A stretch of 33,576 nucleotides of DNA from Nemertoderma westbladi (GCA_032718475.1 JAUCBJ010006477.1:1-33576); one strand, 5' to 3'; counted from the first letter of the stretch, positions 1 through 12,403 are shown. Notes: generated by a model from the sequence alone, not told the origin. Numbers and translations: made by a program.

Positions 1-292
1 GATTAACTAATGTAGTTACTTGTTTACATGTTATATGTAGACATGTAAGTGCCACAAACGAAGTATTGACTATTGAATGATATAAAATGTTCAAAATATA
101 TCGCCCCACCTGTCGAACTGCTGAATAATATATCTAGTAACATAAATTGTATCTTTCAGAACAGACAAAGCCCGTTTGAGATAAATATAAAAAAGGTTAG
201 TTACAAAGTATTGATAATCATATCCAATATGTCTGTTCCTTAAAAAAGGCCTTAAACTCTATGGTCTATCCTGAGACAGGGTGGGAAACTGG
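1..292. other. AT-rich non-coding sequence
   Basis: No recognisable gene or repeat; presumed intron 2 of the receptor gene. Confidence 0.5.
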
Positions 293-480
293 ACGCAAAT
301 CCCATCTTGGCGAATTAATATCCCGCCTCAATGTTAAATTCTCAATTTAGGGAAAGGAGCAGGTTACAGTGGCACGTTATTTTAACCAAAACAATAAACT
401 AAACACAATGGAACAGGTTACAGTTTTATTTTTGAGAGTAATGGAGCTGTTATTTGCGTCGAATTTCCCCTGGAGAGGGA
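293..480 (+). repeat. Dispersed repeat A, copy 1
   Basis: Shared with 26848-27072: GCAAATCC.ATCT.GGCGAA, TTAATATCC, TCAATGTTAAATTCTCA, AACAATAAACTAAA, AACAGGTTACAGTTTT and GCTGTTATTTGCGT. The copies differ by substitutions and indels, so it is an old interspersed repeat of unknown class. The 134-codon open frame starting within it (369) is not a recognisable protein. Confidence 0.85.
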
Positions 481-780
481 TGACTTTTTATTGCGTCGAA
501 AGTACCCCCTTATCTGTCTATCCTACACTTAAGTTGTCCTCAACAGTATTACTTCTCCCACAGAAGAACGGTTTATGGTTTATAAAAACCTACCTATATA
601 TCAATCCTTTTACAGCCATTTCGAGCAATCATATAATTTTCTTTGTATCTAACACAAACACACCTCGGTGTCAGACAACTGTGTGCAAACTTAAAATTAT
701 AGATCTTATCCTCCAAGTACTACATAGGGAACCCTTAATTATGAATGAGTTAATGCTTACTCAAATATATTAATTAAACG

Positions 781-1545
781 TAAACTTGAACTTCGGTGTG
801 TGAATGTGATATTTTTTAGCCGTGAAATATTGTCCAATATTGGTTAAAACTTAAAAATAAAAAGGTTTACTTAAAAATAAATTTAATTATACATATGTAA
901 TTTCTTATAGGTCACATTTAAACAGAATTCTAGTGAATTCTCTATTATAATGTGAGTGGTTTAGGGATAACAGGTTTGTACATTTCAGTATGCAATAAAA
1001 ATTAACTTATAGTATAGTGTGGTCGGTGGTAAAGTGAAATATTAAAGAGGTGAAATTGTTGGAAAAGTGACAAAAATGCCAAATTTATCTGAGTGTAGAT
1101 ACTATACTGTAATGCCATAAAAACTAAAGTAAACAGTGTGTTAAAAAATAAAAATTTGTATAACTATAATTTTGTAAAAACACTAGCTACTAACGAAAAC
1201 ACCAGTGTCTGCCAGGTGAACTCCAAAACGGAACTCAATATCCAATATTGGTTTATGTAATTAAGCCGCTCTCTCATTGTGACGAATATTCGAGAACATT
1301 AAATTATTTAACATTGAATAAGGCAGCATCAGGAGTTGAAGAGTATAATAATTTGAATCGCAGTAACCATGGATGTATAGTAAAATAATCCAGCTTAATT
1401 GATTTTCTAACACTATATCGTTCTATCTTATATTAAAGAATTGAACATCAAAAGAGTTCAAATTTAAAAATAAAATTACCTATTACATGGGAAAAAACGT
1501 AGAATAAAGTTCTACATTTTTTTCCCAAGTAATAAATAATTATTA
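781..1545. other. AT-rich non-coding sequence with one small hairpin
   Basis: No coding signal. A short inverted repeat at about 1486-1527 pairs CATGGGAAAAAACGTAGAA with TTCTACATTTTTTTCCCA. Confidence 0.5.
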
Positions 1546-1612
1546 CGCCATTACCATTAACCAAGTAACATATTTAAGTATCTTGTTTTCAAATTTTTAT
1601 CGTGGAGATCAG
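1546..1612 (+). repeat. Dispersed repeat B, copy 1
   Basis: TTACCATTAACCAAGTAACA, TTTAAGTA.CTTGTTTTC and TTTTTATC…GAGAT are shared with 28198-28263 in the same orientation. Confidence 0.75.
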
Positions 1613-1924
1613 GGGCGTACTGGCCTGTTGTGCAACCGGGGGGGCAAATGCCCGGTGGACTGGCCTGTTGTGGCCTGTTCTGCACTAACAAAGTATTAGT
1701 ATGTAGTAGGCAAGATATGAGTTTCCGGAATTTCCCCAAATATAATACTAGGCAATCTTAAATGAGTGAAAATTATAAGTCAACTGTCAAGTCATATTGT
1801 CGGTAGCATCGATACACCACTCACAATAATAATGACCGTATCAACATTAGCTAACCTATATGCACTGAGCACGGAAAACGTATTACCCTGAATAAATAGT
1901 TTTGAGGTACCGGCACACAATTTG

Positions 1925-2400
1925 AAATGCATCAGTACGAAGTGCACTGCGCTGGTACAAAATGCACTAATTTACCTGTGCAATATACACTGCACCGATA
2001 TCAAGTGCAATGCATTTTTACAAATTGCACTCACCAGTATAACGTGCACTGCGCCGGTATGGAGTGCGATGCCATGCGAAATGTACTAATTCTCCGATGC
2101 AATGTGTACTGCACCCGGCACCGGAATGAAGTGCACTACACTGGTTCAAAGTGAACCGCGCAGGTACGAAGTGCACTAATTCACTGGTGCAATGCGCACT
2201 GCAACAGTTTGAAGTGAACGGCACTGGGTCAAAGTGCACCACACCAGTGCGAAGTGCACTACACCGGTACGAAGTGCACTAATTCACCGGTGCAATGTGC
2301 AATGCACGAGTATGAAATGTACTGCACTGTTTCAATGTGCACTGCATCAGTCCGAAGTGCACTGCAGCGATATGAAGTGCACTGCACTTGTTCAACACAA
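1925..2400. repeat. Degenerate GTGCAC-rich tandem array
   Basis: About 20-24-bp imperfect units with the core GAAGTGCACTGC, often joined by CACCGGTA or a variant, repeat through this stretch. GTGCAC is palindromic, so the array reads similarly on both strands. Divergence between units is high, indicating an old array. Open frames across it on both strands are repeat artefacts. Confidence 0.9.
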
Positions 2401-3314
2401 TTTCATTTTCACCTGGGCTGGCCTGGTCTGGCCTGGTGTCCTGTAGTTTGCCCCGCCTGGTTTTTTTTCCCAGTACTTATTTAACTGGTAATAATTTTAT
2501 CGACCCCAGTGTGTCACGGTAGCCGGCTAGGTCTTAGTGGTCAGGCGGCCGGGTACCCAGCGGGGTGGTACTGGGTTGGGGTCTGTTTTAACTGGTTCTG
2601 TAGGGAACGGGTGTTCCTGACCTGGACGTTGTGGAAAACTAGCTTCTTGTCTTTGTATAATATAATATAACATAAGTAGTAAACCGTTACGAGTAATAGC
2701 ACACGGTCTGAGCCCGGTGTGATAGCACAAAGTCTGGGTCAATGATGAAACACTCACTGTCTGTAAGATACCTTAATACAAAACCGTTAAACTAAAGCGG
2801 CCTCTCGGGGGTTTGAGATTCCTGAATACTGAAGCATAAATGGTAGTTACAGTAGTGGTGTGGTATTACCTAACGACAGATTGAGAGAAGGCTAATAGAT
2901 TCTGCCCTGACATATGGGGTGCCAGGGCAGCTGTTATGCTATTGGCTGGTGCCATTTGATTAATCGGTTGTTTGCCTTAATTAATCTCCCTCTCACTTTA
3001 TCTTGGTGGCGACATAATGTTAGGATGTCGTCACCTTGTAGGCATATAGTTACAATGCACTGTACCAATAAATATACTAAACAATAGCTCAACACTAATA
3101 TATGGTAGATAGCGCGGTCATGTGACATGCAATTTGGTTCTATTGGCAAGGATCCGTACTTGTAAGTTGACCTTTGGGGTCCTTACAAGCCGGGGTGTTA
3201 ATTGTTTCCCATTTTGGTTAATAACTGATTGTGGTGACATATGGATTTTCTGGATGACGGAGTGTCTCAGTAATCGTTTCCGTGATGAAAGTGGATGAAA
3301 GGCTGAGTGGACCG
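2401..3314. other. Non-coding sequence, partly GC-richer
   Basis: 2410-2640 has GGCCTGG and GGGTACC-type short repeats next to the GTGCAC array. 2930-3314 may be the body of the minus-strand tRNA-derived repeat. Open frames here are not recognisable proteins. Confidence 0.4.
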
Positions 3315-3382
3315 AGGCGGGGCTGAACCTACAACCAATAGATTGCAACCCCAGGGCTCAACCAACTGAGCCCTAAATCGCC
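3315..3382 (-). repeat. tRNA-derived SINE-like head
   Basis: Read on the minus strand, GGGCTCAGTTGGTTGAGC (3358-3373 region) matches a tRNA D-arm/A-box. About 30 bases on, GTAGGTTCAGCCCC (3332-3319) matches a T-arm/B-box. The intervening arm does not form a good anticodon stem, so this is a tRNA-derived repeat rather than a functional tRNA. The body may continue towards 2930 on the minus strand, but I cannot define its end. Confidence 0.6.
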
Positions 3383-3430
3383 CTTTATGCCCCAAATCCG
3401 ACATGACTCTTTATGAATCAATCTCTATAA
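3345..3430 (+). repeat. Dispersed repeat C, copy 1
   Basis: GCCCTAAATCGCCCTTTATG, CCAAATC and GAATCAATC are shared in order with 28360-28430. It overlaps the 5' edge of the tRNA-like head (minus strand), so repeat C may be the flank or start of that SINE family. Confidence 0.6.
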
Positions 3431-4890
3431 TACGCAACATAAAAAGTACAATAGTAGTAATTAAAAATAAATTTAAGTTCAGTTCAGTAGTTCATCACCT
3501 GTTATTTTCTTCAAAGAGCCTCGCAAATTGTAATTGCAATCGCTACCAGCGTAACAAATTACTCAGATGTAAATTTTCGGGGTATGCCACATCCTGTACC
3601 TTCAGACTGAAGGAAAGACAGTCGTCTAACAATTCATTGATTAAATTAAAAATTGGGAGACTCAGTAAGAATGGGAATCCAACACTTATTCACACTTTTG
3701 AAATGATTCAAAAATTCAATAATGCAGAAGAAGTCGTACAGTAATCCAGTGTTTCTGTATAATGAGATACAATGATTTGAAAGAAAGCGCCTTTAAAATA
3801 TTCCAAGAGGACAGGCACGCCTCTAAAATTAGAATAAAAAATAATATTGACTGGTGGATGACAGCTTACTGCTGAAAGGATTAGATTAGTTTTATTTGTT
3901 TTCCCGCTCTGTTAAATCGCTGAAACGATCTCCGCCAATATCGCAGATATCGGCTGAGACCTTTCCTGGAGGCCTAGACGCTAGACCCCGCAGTATATAT
4001 GCTTTGGGCCTACGACTATGTTCATAAATTGGAATGTCCAAAACATACTTTCATTTGAGAGCGACCATAGCGTATGTCCACTTGAAGGTGCAGGACATAT
4101 TTACCCTAGGTCTAATGTATGCATGCCTTCCTCACAATACACCAACTGTTTGTTTTGCTGCAGAAAGGCATCACTCGAGTTATACGAGGTGATGAGTTTA
4201 GTGCAACATATTTTTATCAGTTATATAATCATTTAAATGTATTTAACCAATTACTGTGAAGTTGGGCAGATAAAGTAAATTAGGACCAGAATCAGTGATA
4301 TGCTGACAGCTGAGGATTCCCTAATCTTAATCATATTGTTTAGAACCATGCTATACTACAATTACGGCTCTTTTTTTGGAAAATTTATTAAATGCTTGCT
4401 TGCAGAAATATGAGCACATTTAATGCCCACATATTATAAGAATGTTTTGAGATGTAGTGATGTGAGATTTGATGTGTGTAGGTGGTACCCGTTCATGTAA
4501 TGCGCTGAAAACAATGAAGTAGGATAATGAACTGTAGTTGTAACTAACCAGACTGCAGGTGTTTTTAAAAATATCCAAAGGAAGTGATTTGATTAGGAAC
4601 ACAAATTGAACTGAAAACCCACCTACCATGCCATTCCCAGTCCCCAGGCTATACTAAATGCAATTAAGCCCAAAGCTCCCTGCATTTTTAAGAAATCAAC
4701 TAGCATTAAAGGCTGACAGATAAAACTATCTCGATTAGCACTTTACCTTGGGAATCATGCAATTCCATTAACCCTGCCATTTAGTTGCACAAATGTACAG
4801 CAAGATCTAAAAAATGTAGCCCCTGGAGTCCATCAAATAAGTAGCTTGATAAAATATCTATGGTAATGGCTACACGAAATTACCTAAATT
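3431..4890. other. No recognisable feature
   Basis: Several open frames up to 113 codons (3403-3744 plus) have no domain I recognise and no codon-use signal. Treated as intronic. Confidence 0.45.
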
Positions 4891-4916
4891 TATTTGAAAA
4901 ACAACTGTTGGAAACA

Positions 4917-6531
4917 AGGTGCATGGGAAACAGGGTGGAAAGATTTACTGTGGAGATCACACATGGTGGTGAATAGGCATTCCTTTAGGAAACAGAGTGG
5001 AAGGGTTTACTGTGGAAGATCGCCCATGGTGGTGAACAGGCATTCCTTTAGTAAACAGAGTGGAAGGGTTTACTGTGGAGCGAGATCACACATGGTGGTG
5101 AACAGGCATTTTTTTAGGAAACAGAGTGCTGAAGGGTTTACTGTGGAGATCAGGCATGGTGGTGAACAGGCATTCCTTTAGGAAATAGGGTGGACAGGTT
5201 TACTGTGGAAGATCACCCATGGTGGTGAACAGGCATTCCTTTAGTAAACAGAGTGGAATGGTTTACTGTGGGAGATCATCCATGGTGGTGAACAGGCATT
5301 CCTTTAGGAAACAGAGTGGAAGGGTTTACTGTGGAAGATCAACCAGGTGGTGAACAGGTATTCCTTTAGGAAACAGAGTGGAAGGGTTTACTGTGGGAGA
5401 TCGCCCATGGTGGTGAACAGGCATTCCTTTAGGAAACAGAGTGGAAGGGTTTACTGTGGGAGATCGCCCATGGTGGTGAACAGGCATTCCTTTAGTCAAC
5501 AGATTGGAAGGGTTTACTGTGGGAGATCATCCATGGTGGTGAACAGGTATTCCTTTAGGAAACAGAGTGGAAGGGTTTACTGTGGGAGATCGCCCATGGT
5601 GGTGAACAGGCATTCCTTTAGTAAACAGACTGGAAGGGTTTACTGTGGGAGATCATCCATGGTGGTGAACAGGCATTCCTTTAGGAAACAGAGTGGAAGG
5701 GTTTACTGTGGAAGATCACCCATGGTGGTGGACAGGCATTCCTTTAGGAAACAGAGTGGAAGGGTTTAATGTGGAAGATCATCCATGGTGGTGAACAGGT
5801 ATTCCTTTAGGAAACAGAGTGGAAGGGTTTACTGTGGGAGATCGCCCATGGTGGTGAACAGGCATTCCTTTAGTAAACAGACTGGAAGGGTTTACTGTGG
5901 GAGATCATCCATGGTGGTGAACAGGTATTCCTTTAGGAAACAGAGTGGAAGGGTTTACTGTGGGAGATCGCCCATGGTGGTGAACAGGCATTCCTTTAGG
6001 AAACAGAGTGGAAGGGTTTACTGTGGGAGATCGCCCATGGTGGTGAACAGGCATTCCTTTAGTCAACAGATTGGAAGGGTTTACTGTGGGAGATCATCCA
6101 TGGTGGTGAACAGGTATTCCTTTAGGAAACAGAGTGGAAGGGTTTACTGTGGGAGATCGCCCATGGTGGTGAACAGGCATTCCTTTAGTAAACAGACTGG
6201 AAGGGTTTACTGTGGGAGATCATCCATGGTGGTGAACAGGCATTCCTTTAGGAAACAGAGTGGAAGGGTTTACTGTGGAAGATCACCCATGGTGGTGGAC
6301 AGGCATTCCTTTAGGAAACAGAGTGGAAGGGTTTAATGTGGAAGATCATCCATGGTGGTGAACAGGTATTCCTTTAGGAAACAGAGTGGAAGGGTTTACT
6401 GTGGGAGATCGCCCATGGTGGTGAACAGGCATTCCTTTAGTAAACAGACTGGAAGTGTTTACTGTGGGAGATCATCCATGGTGGTGAACAGGCATTCCTT
6501 TAGGAAACAGAGTGGAAGGGTTTACTGTCAA
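4917..6531. repeat. 63-bp minisatellite, about 25 units, with 567-bp higher-order period
   Basis: Units centre on AACAGGCATTCCTTTAGG, AGTGGAAGGGTTTACTGTGG and CCCATGGTGG. The first few, leftmost units are more divergent (63-66 bp); the rest are nearly identical. Unit variants recur in a fixed order with a period of nine units. For example, the GGGTTTAATG variant occurs at 5763 and again 567 bases later at 6330. Because 63 is a multiple of three, open frames with a 21-residue repeat arise, but stops occur and no gene is supported. It lies in presumed intron 2 of the receptor gene. Confidence 0.97.
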
Positions 6532-7012
6532 GCCTTATTTTGAATGTTCTTTATGTCGTAGGCCTAATTAGCTAAATTATAATATAAATAAATATCTTGC
6601 AATCATTAATAATATGAGTAACTTAGTCATTAAATTGTTTAATTATCCTTTAACCTACGAATAAAAACGGAATGAGATTTAAATTTATTGTGCAGAAAAT
6701 GTAACTCCAAATAATAAATATCATTCAAATACCACCATTTATCATCGACATACTGAAATAAAAGAAAAGATTCACATGCAGATCATATATGCTCACTAAA
6801 TGATAAGAAAGCGATTGCCAAACATTTCTAGCTCGTTAGAATTTATAAGAACAATAATACTTGCACTGAATTTTTGTTGAATTGATGTAGATAAAATAAT
6901 ATAATCTGCTACTTTTAAAACTGGTGATCCAATGGAGATTCTAAAATATAATTGGGTTTAGCTTAGGCCCGGAGCTTCCCCTAGCAAGTGATACCATTCA
7001 GGTAATACTAAC

Positions 7013-7199
7013 CTTTGCTTATTCCGACCATAATGCGAGTGTAACAATAAACCATTATAATTAGGGGGACTACAAAGTAGATGGCTATCAGTACAAGGTT
7101 GTATATTTGTAGATCCCTCGCTGTTATTCCGCTCGTCATTGTGGTGCATTGTACCCATGAAGGGTCACAAGGATGGCTCGCCAACTGATATATCACCAG
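7013..7199 (-). CDS. GnRH-receptor-family GPCR, exon 2 (ECL2 and TM5)
   Basis: This internal exon follows a TTTATTTGTTAG acceptor (AG at 7201-7200) and ends AAAG before GTTAGT (donor at 7012). It is 187 nt, 62 codons plus one base, so intron 2 is phase 1. It continues exon 1 in frame, giving SIPQ then LVIYQL across the junction. It supplies the extracellular loop 2 cysteine (residue 184 of the joined protein, in VQCTT) that pairs with TM3 Cys104. TM5 spans about 196-222 with Pro211 (P5.50) and Tyr219 (Y5.58). The IYN and PLIIM features suit GnRH/AKH/corazonin receptors. The third exon, with TM6 (CWxP) and TM7 (N/DPxxY), was not found on the minus strand to the left and probably lies outside the window. 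Confidence 0.88.
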
Positions 7200-8373
7200 C
7201 TAACAAATAAACACAAAAATGATATGTTAATTAATGTTGTTCATGGATCGAATAGTGACAAATATATAAATTTGCAAATTCTTAAATTTACTTCTCTGTT
7301 AGAAATCGTTTATGTTTGTTATCTCAATTACTAAATCCTTGGATAAGTTGGTTGTGACCTTCGAATTCTTAATAAATAAATCGGGGCCCAAACATTTGTT
7401 TTCGCATGAACTAATGCGAAAAATGGATATTTCGCACAAATCGAAGGAAAAAATATTTCGGGGTCAATTTAGGGTCACGTTTCAATTCAATTATGTCCTT
7501 TTTGCATTTCAACCTTCGATTCTACTTTGATATCCACCGAAATTTCTAGAATATTTGATGAAAATTATTTTTTTCCATAATCACCTGTAAATCGAAAAAC
7601 TTTTAATTTAGTTAATTCTAAGTCTTCGAATATCAGGTATTTTATCTTGATAACGAATATCGAGTCTGTTTTCCATTTCGACAAACCTGACTGGTTTTAT
7701 TGGTCACCAAAGTTCTAGAATAATAATAGATTTTTAATTTTTTTTGTCAAAAACTAAGAATTGGATTCGCTTCAGAATTTGCCATATTCGTGAACAGCAT
7801 CTCAGAAAATCTCTAATGTCATAAAATCAGTTTCATTATCAATTTTGTGCTAATTGTAGTTTTTATGCCGCATATTGACACATATCCAAAAATGCCGGTA
7901 CACACAAGTACGATATACATATTTCAGTGTCATATTCTTAATCAACATCCCAATAAACGCATACGGTTTTAAAATCAATTTGATTTCGTGGTGATTTTTC
8001 ATTATCATACTTGCATAGTTTGTTTTTTTCGTACCGCAATAGTCACTTTAAATTACTAAAAATTTTGTCGTATATTAACCGTTAGTTATATAGTTCTATA
8101 ATCGCGATCAACATCCGAAAACCCGATATATACTGCAAATAAATTTATTTTAGTGAGCCATAAAAACTGTTGAAAATTTTAGCACAAAAAATAGAGTTGG
8201 TTTGGAGTTGGGTGCCAGAAAGGGACCACAGCACGAAAAATAACAAAGCCATGTAGATGGCGTTTGCTCTGTTGGATAGCCCATTAAATTTTAGGAAAAG
8301 TTACGAAATATCGGTTTTCCCAATAAACCTGACTCAAAGTTACAGATAAATTACAAACAAATTTCTAAAATTA

Positions 8374-8390
8374 CCCCCCCCCCCCCTCCC
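8374..8390 (+). repeat. Poly-C run (13 C, T, 3 C)
   Basis: A homopolymer C tract, the same composition class as the G run at 16537 on the opposite strand. Confidence 0.95.
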
Positions 8391-10084
8391 ACGGGCCAAA
8401 TAGGGTTAAATGTGGGCCAATGTGTATTTTTCATCACTATAGATGACTACGATTAGAAAAAGAAGCACTTTCAGGTGGGTGGGCCACATCTTATATTATT
8501 TCCTAACACAATGAAACCTACAATCCACCACTACTACTTGTTTCAATCGTACATTTTCAAAGCGGCATAACTGCAGTAATTAATACAATACTATGCGCGA
8601 TGTTTGGATGGGGAAAATGTGGCTACTCTCTGTTTCGCTGGCGCTCATCCTCTTTCCCACTTAGAAATTTAACATCACACATTCACATATACGCCTTGAC
8701 TTGGGTGTGTGCTTAGTATCTTTATTGTATAATAATTAAATATTTCTATATAATTCATAATTTCATGTCGTACCTGCAATTGCACAAAGTACAACACAGA
8801 ACTGCATAACAGAAAAAGCATAAACGAAAAAGATAATAATAAAATATACTGATAGGACCTGTTTGTTCATAAATTGCGCCGAAATTTAATCAACTTGAAG
8901 GGCTCTATGCCTCTGCTTTTCCATCAGCAGTCAACAATAAAATGGTTAATTGGTAAGATAATGGATCTGTGCCTACAACATGCTGTACATTATATTGTAA
9001 TAAGTGGATATTTCTTTCAGATTGTGCTGTAAAATCCATTAAAAAGATCGAAATTATCACAACATATGGTGTTTCACTTTCCTTCCGGCCATAAATCGAT
9101 AATAATATGGGTTCCCCTCCCAATGAATAAGCATTACATTCCGTCCCATTGTCAATCCAATTACGGTGTATTATTTTCTTATACATAATTTATTGATTTT
9201 TATTAGTCAAAAAAATAATAAGGGAGGAGCGTGAATGAATGATGGAACCATGAGAGAGAAGAATAAAAATGATATCAACCAAACAATCAACACGTCTAAC
9301 TTACTATAATTCAAGAAGATATGCTGATTTAGAGTACCGCTTTGTAACATTAGATTGTGAATTCTATTAATTTTCCCTAATGCGATTGTACTTGGAGGAC
9401 AAGGTATAAATAATCATCAATCTAGAAATTGGCTGGCACCTCTCACACATTGCCCACAGTAACAGTGTTGGAACCAACTTGTGTGGGGGATAATGTATAA
9501 TGTATATGAAGTTATAATTCAATAATAATAAAATCAAACAATCTATGATTTTTGTACATTTGTCGCACCACTAGGATGTATGAGCGGCCAGCCACATTGA
9601 TAAATCCATCACTACCCTGCAAACCCACCGCTTACAGCAAGATGGTCAGGTCACACCTTTTAACGAGGTTGTCAAGATGATCTGATGTTAAAATATTACA
9701 CTCTTCTTAATAAATTTATTTGCGTTTAATTCAAAAAGTTAGTACCTCACACAGTCCAAATAATACGCGACCTCCATCTTTTTATCCTACTTCTCTCTCT
9801 CCATCATAGACGTGAAGTGGTTGGAATAATTAATTATATTTTTTATAGATAAGCGCTTTATATATATATTATATTATACTATATTTACTCTTATCTATTA
9901 AATCCCATTGCCCATTATTCCCAAGTTTGGGAAGCAACTCCCAGCTTTCCTCCCCATAGCAGGCGTTAATTCGGATTAATTCTACGCAGGAATTCCTTGA
10001 ATATGATAAAGTTATAAGATCATAATTAGGATTGTTCAATAATCTTATTTAATTATAATAAATAATTAAGTAAATAGGCATCCA

Positions 10085-10330
10085 CGTCAAAAATCCTCGC
10101 TGCAGTGGACCGCCCATCAACCGCCGACATATCCCTGGCCAATCTGACTTGCCGACGGCGCCGCGTTGCCGCGCAATACTTATCAAATGGCTTTCACCAT
10201 CGTCTCTGCGCCACCTCAAAGTGCGGGAGACCAGATAGCCCGTGCGTTTGCCGCTTATCCACCGCCAATTGTCATGCACTACTGTGCCCACAAATCCAAG
10301 AGCACAACAGTACCCTTGCCCTTGCATTTT
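10085..10330. other. GC-rich island of unknown nature
   Basis: About 245 bases clearly richer in G+C than the AT-rich surroundings, open on both strands (10049-10327 minus, 10105-10353 plus). The minus-strand reading is rich in Arg, Trp and Gly. I recognise no domain. It could be an eroded transposon fragment, a diverged exon or a short CpG-type island. Confidence 0.4.
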
Positions 10331-12151
10331 ATTTAGAAGCCCTACCCAACTGACTGATCACTACTACCCATTAAGAAAATTTCTATTATTTTATTCTATT
10401 TTATTACAATTTTAATTTGTGCCAACAATTCCCTCCACTAGACCTATTTTGTGTAATTAAATTAAATTTATCAATATTATGCCCGTTGGGTAATAAACAA
10501 GTCATCAACGATCATTTAATAATAATTTGTCTTTGTTGGTAATTACGTTTGAGAGAGGCCGCTATTTCCTGTTGAAAGCTAATCAGCTCATGAATAATCG
10601 ACTATTAATGATCAACTTCAAACGAACTTTTTTTAATAATGGTTACGTTTTCTATGCTATTATTCCGTATACTCTATATTACCGTAAGGGTTGATATAAT
10701 TAACCTTTTTTGAAATAATGATTTGGTGACCTGGTTAATTGTATTAGTACAAAATTCTGTAATAACATCAGTACAAGTTTGCGTCTTGTAAATCGTAATC
10801 ATGATAATTGGATTCCATATGTTGCGATTCGTAAGCAAACACCATTATAATACAATTCAGTTGAATGAGCATATGCAGCTACTGTTGTAATATTAATTGT
10901 GGTGGTGTTAAGTAACATATTACATGTAACTCAAATTCCTAGTGGAACATAACAAAGGATTTATTTCCTCTCCAAATTCCCAAGAGAATTGTTTGTTAAT
11001 AAATATTTAATTTCTTTGAAAAAATAAAAAGGAAATTTATTTCAGGCATTACTTCAATAAATAATTTATTATAAAATAGATGAAAAGAATTCCAATTGCA
11101 GTTTGCAAGACACAAACATTAGCTTTGTTCCTGCACTGCATGCTAATATTCAAAGCGGATTAATCTTTATTTATCAAGAATAGTTTGCTGCTGTCATTCA
11201 TTGACGACCCAGCGAGGCTCCTACTAAATCATTAAAGACACCTTTTAATGCTTCTATAAGCTTCAGTAGATATAATTGTGGTTGGTTAACCCGCGGAGTT
11301 TTATAATAGCAGATGATAAACCGTTCAAAGCAAGTAAGAATTTTAAATTTCCCCCAAGCTTAGTTGGTATCAAATTGGGCCATTAGGTTGTTCCAAGACT
11401 GGAGCACACCACAATGCACTAAATACATGATACTGACAATTTTATGACATAAAGCAGGAAATAGGTCTAAATGCTGCAGTTATTCCAATTTTTAACGGTT
11501 ATTTTTTAATGTAAAACGCTAACTTGTTAAAAGGTAATTTATTTAGGCCAAAGGATGTAGATAGACATTGGATACTAATTGATATAATAATGATTCAAAT
11601 GCTAATGGATTAAGGTACGATATTCTAAGGAAAATTGGCTTAAGACAAGCCAACTATAATATACATAGTTAGTTAGTATAAAATTTATCAACCACTTTCT
11701 TGTTGTAAGTTAGCCACCCCTATGATGCATAGGATATTGACGACATGATCAATAGATTCTTGAACTTGTTTTTTGCAAACAAATGGCATTGCAGTATTTG
11801 CCGCACAAAATTTAACAAATTTTTTGACATTCTAGCGTCCTCCTCTAAATATGGCGCTAAATATAGTACCAGCGTCATAGCACTCGGCCACGGAGCCATT
11901 GGCAGGAAGCCAGCCCATTACGTCAGCAGGGCAATCAAGATTTCACAAACAGTACCGGTACAGTGATTTAAAAAAAATTCAAGGTGAGGTACTGGCTCCT
12001 GAATATTATTCTACGATCAAGTAATTCTGCGTCGAATGATAAAAATTTACCCATATTGTATTTTCTTCCCGGTGAAAACCTAATTCGACCAGACTACTTT
12101 TTCAAAAGATCAAATGGTAGGGTGGACTATACACAGAACAAATCACTTTAA

Positions 12152-12403
12152 TTTGCTTTTCACCGGTGCCTGTTATGGGCTATTTGTTTTGTCTGTAATA
12201 AATTATTAAATAAAATAATCTTTTCATGGTATACACCAGAGTGCACAAGTAAAAGGAACGCATTTAGACATGTACTAAATAGCTTGAAATCCAACCCATC
12301 ACCCGAAACGCGATTTCTTTTTACAGAATGTAGTGCTGATTTTAGTAGATCTTTACGGTTAGTAAATTTTGCACACAGCAAAACAGAGACAAGGAAACTT
12401 ATG
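12152..12403 (+). pseudogene. Non-LTR retrotransposon, EN-RT linker region (5' piece split by foldback insertion)
   Basis: An open frame with no start codon runs from 12152 to the foldback element. It carries a FSWYTPEC-type motif followed by a basic helical stretch ending KTETRKLM. This resembles the linker between endonuclease and reverse transcriptase in LINE ORF2 proteins, which often has W[YF]xxEC followed by a charged helix. The last codons (KLM) recur at 13383-13391 right after the foldback element, in a frame that continues into the RT domain, so this piece and the next were once one ORF. No endonuclease is visible upstream, so the element is probably 5'-truncated near 12150. Confidence 0.55.

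Larger units (their letters stand above)
7202..12150. other. AT-rich part of intron 1
   Basis: Apart from the poly-C run and the GC-rich island, nothing is recognised. A 93-codon minus frame at 8905-9186 and a 73-codon plus frame at 11745-11966 show no known motifs. Confidence 0.5.

Noticed and set aside
1927-2484. Overlapping open frames on both strands
   Set aside because: They lie in the GTGCAC tandem array or its flank, and the translated Cys/His/Thr-rich peptides reflect the repeat unit.
3640-3720. Minus-strand CWIP motif resembling TM6 of the missing receptor exon
   Set aside because: The surrounding residues are charged and polar, there is no hydrophobic helix and a stop follows soon after.
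4917-6531. CRISPR-like array
   Set aside because: Units are continuous tandem copies with no unique spacers, and the context is a eukaryotic intron.
5347-6543. Long repetitive open frames with a 21-residue repeat
   Set aside because: They arise from a 63-bp minisatellite whose period is a multiple of three. Stops recur with the higher-order period and there is no start, splice or domain evidence.
8905-9186. 93-codon minus-strand frame with plausible-looking sequence
   Set aside because: No recognisable motif, splice context or repeat relation; such lengths occur by chance in 33 kb of both strands.
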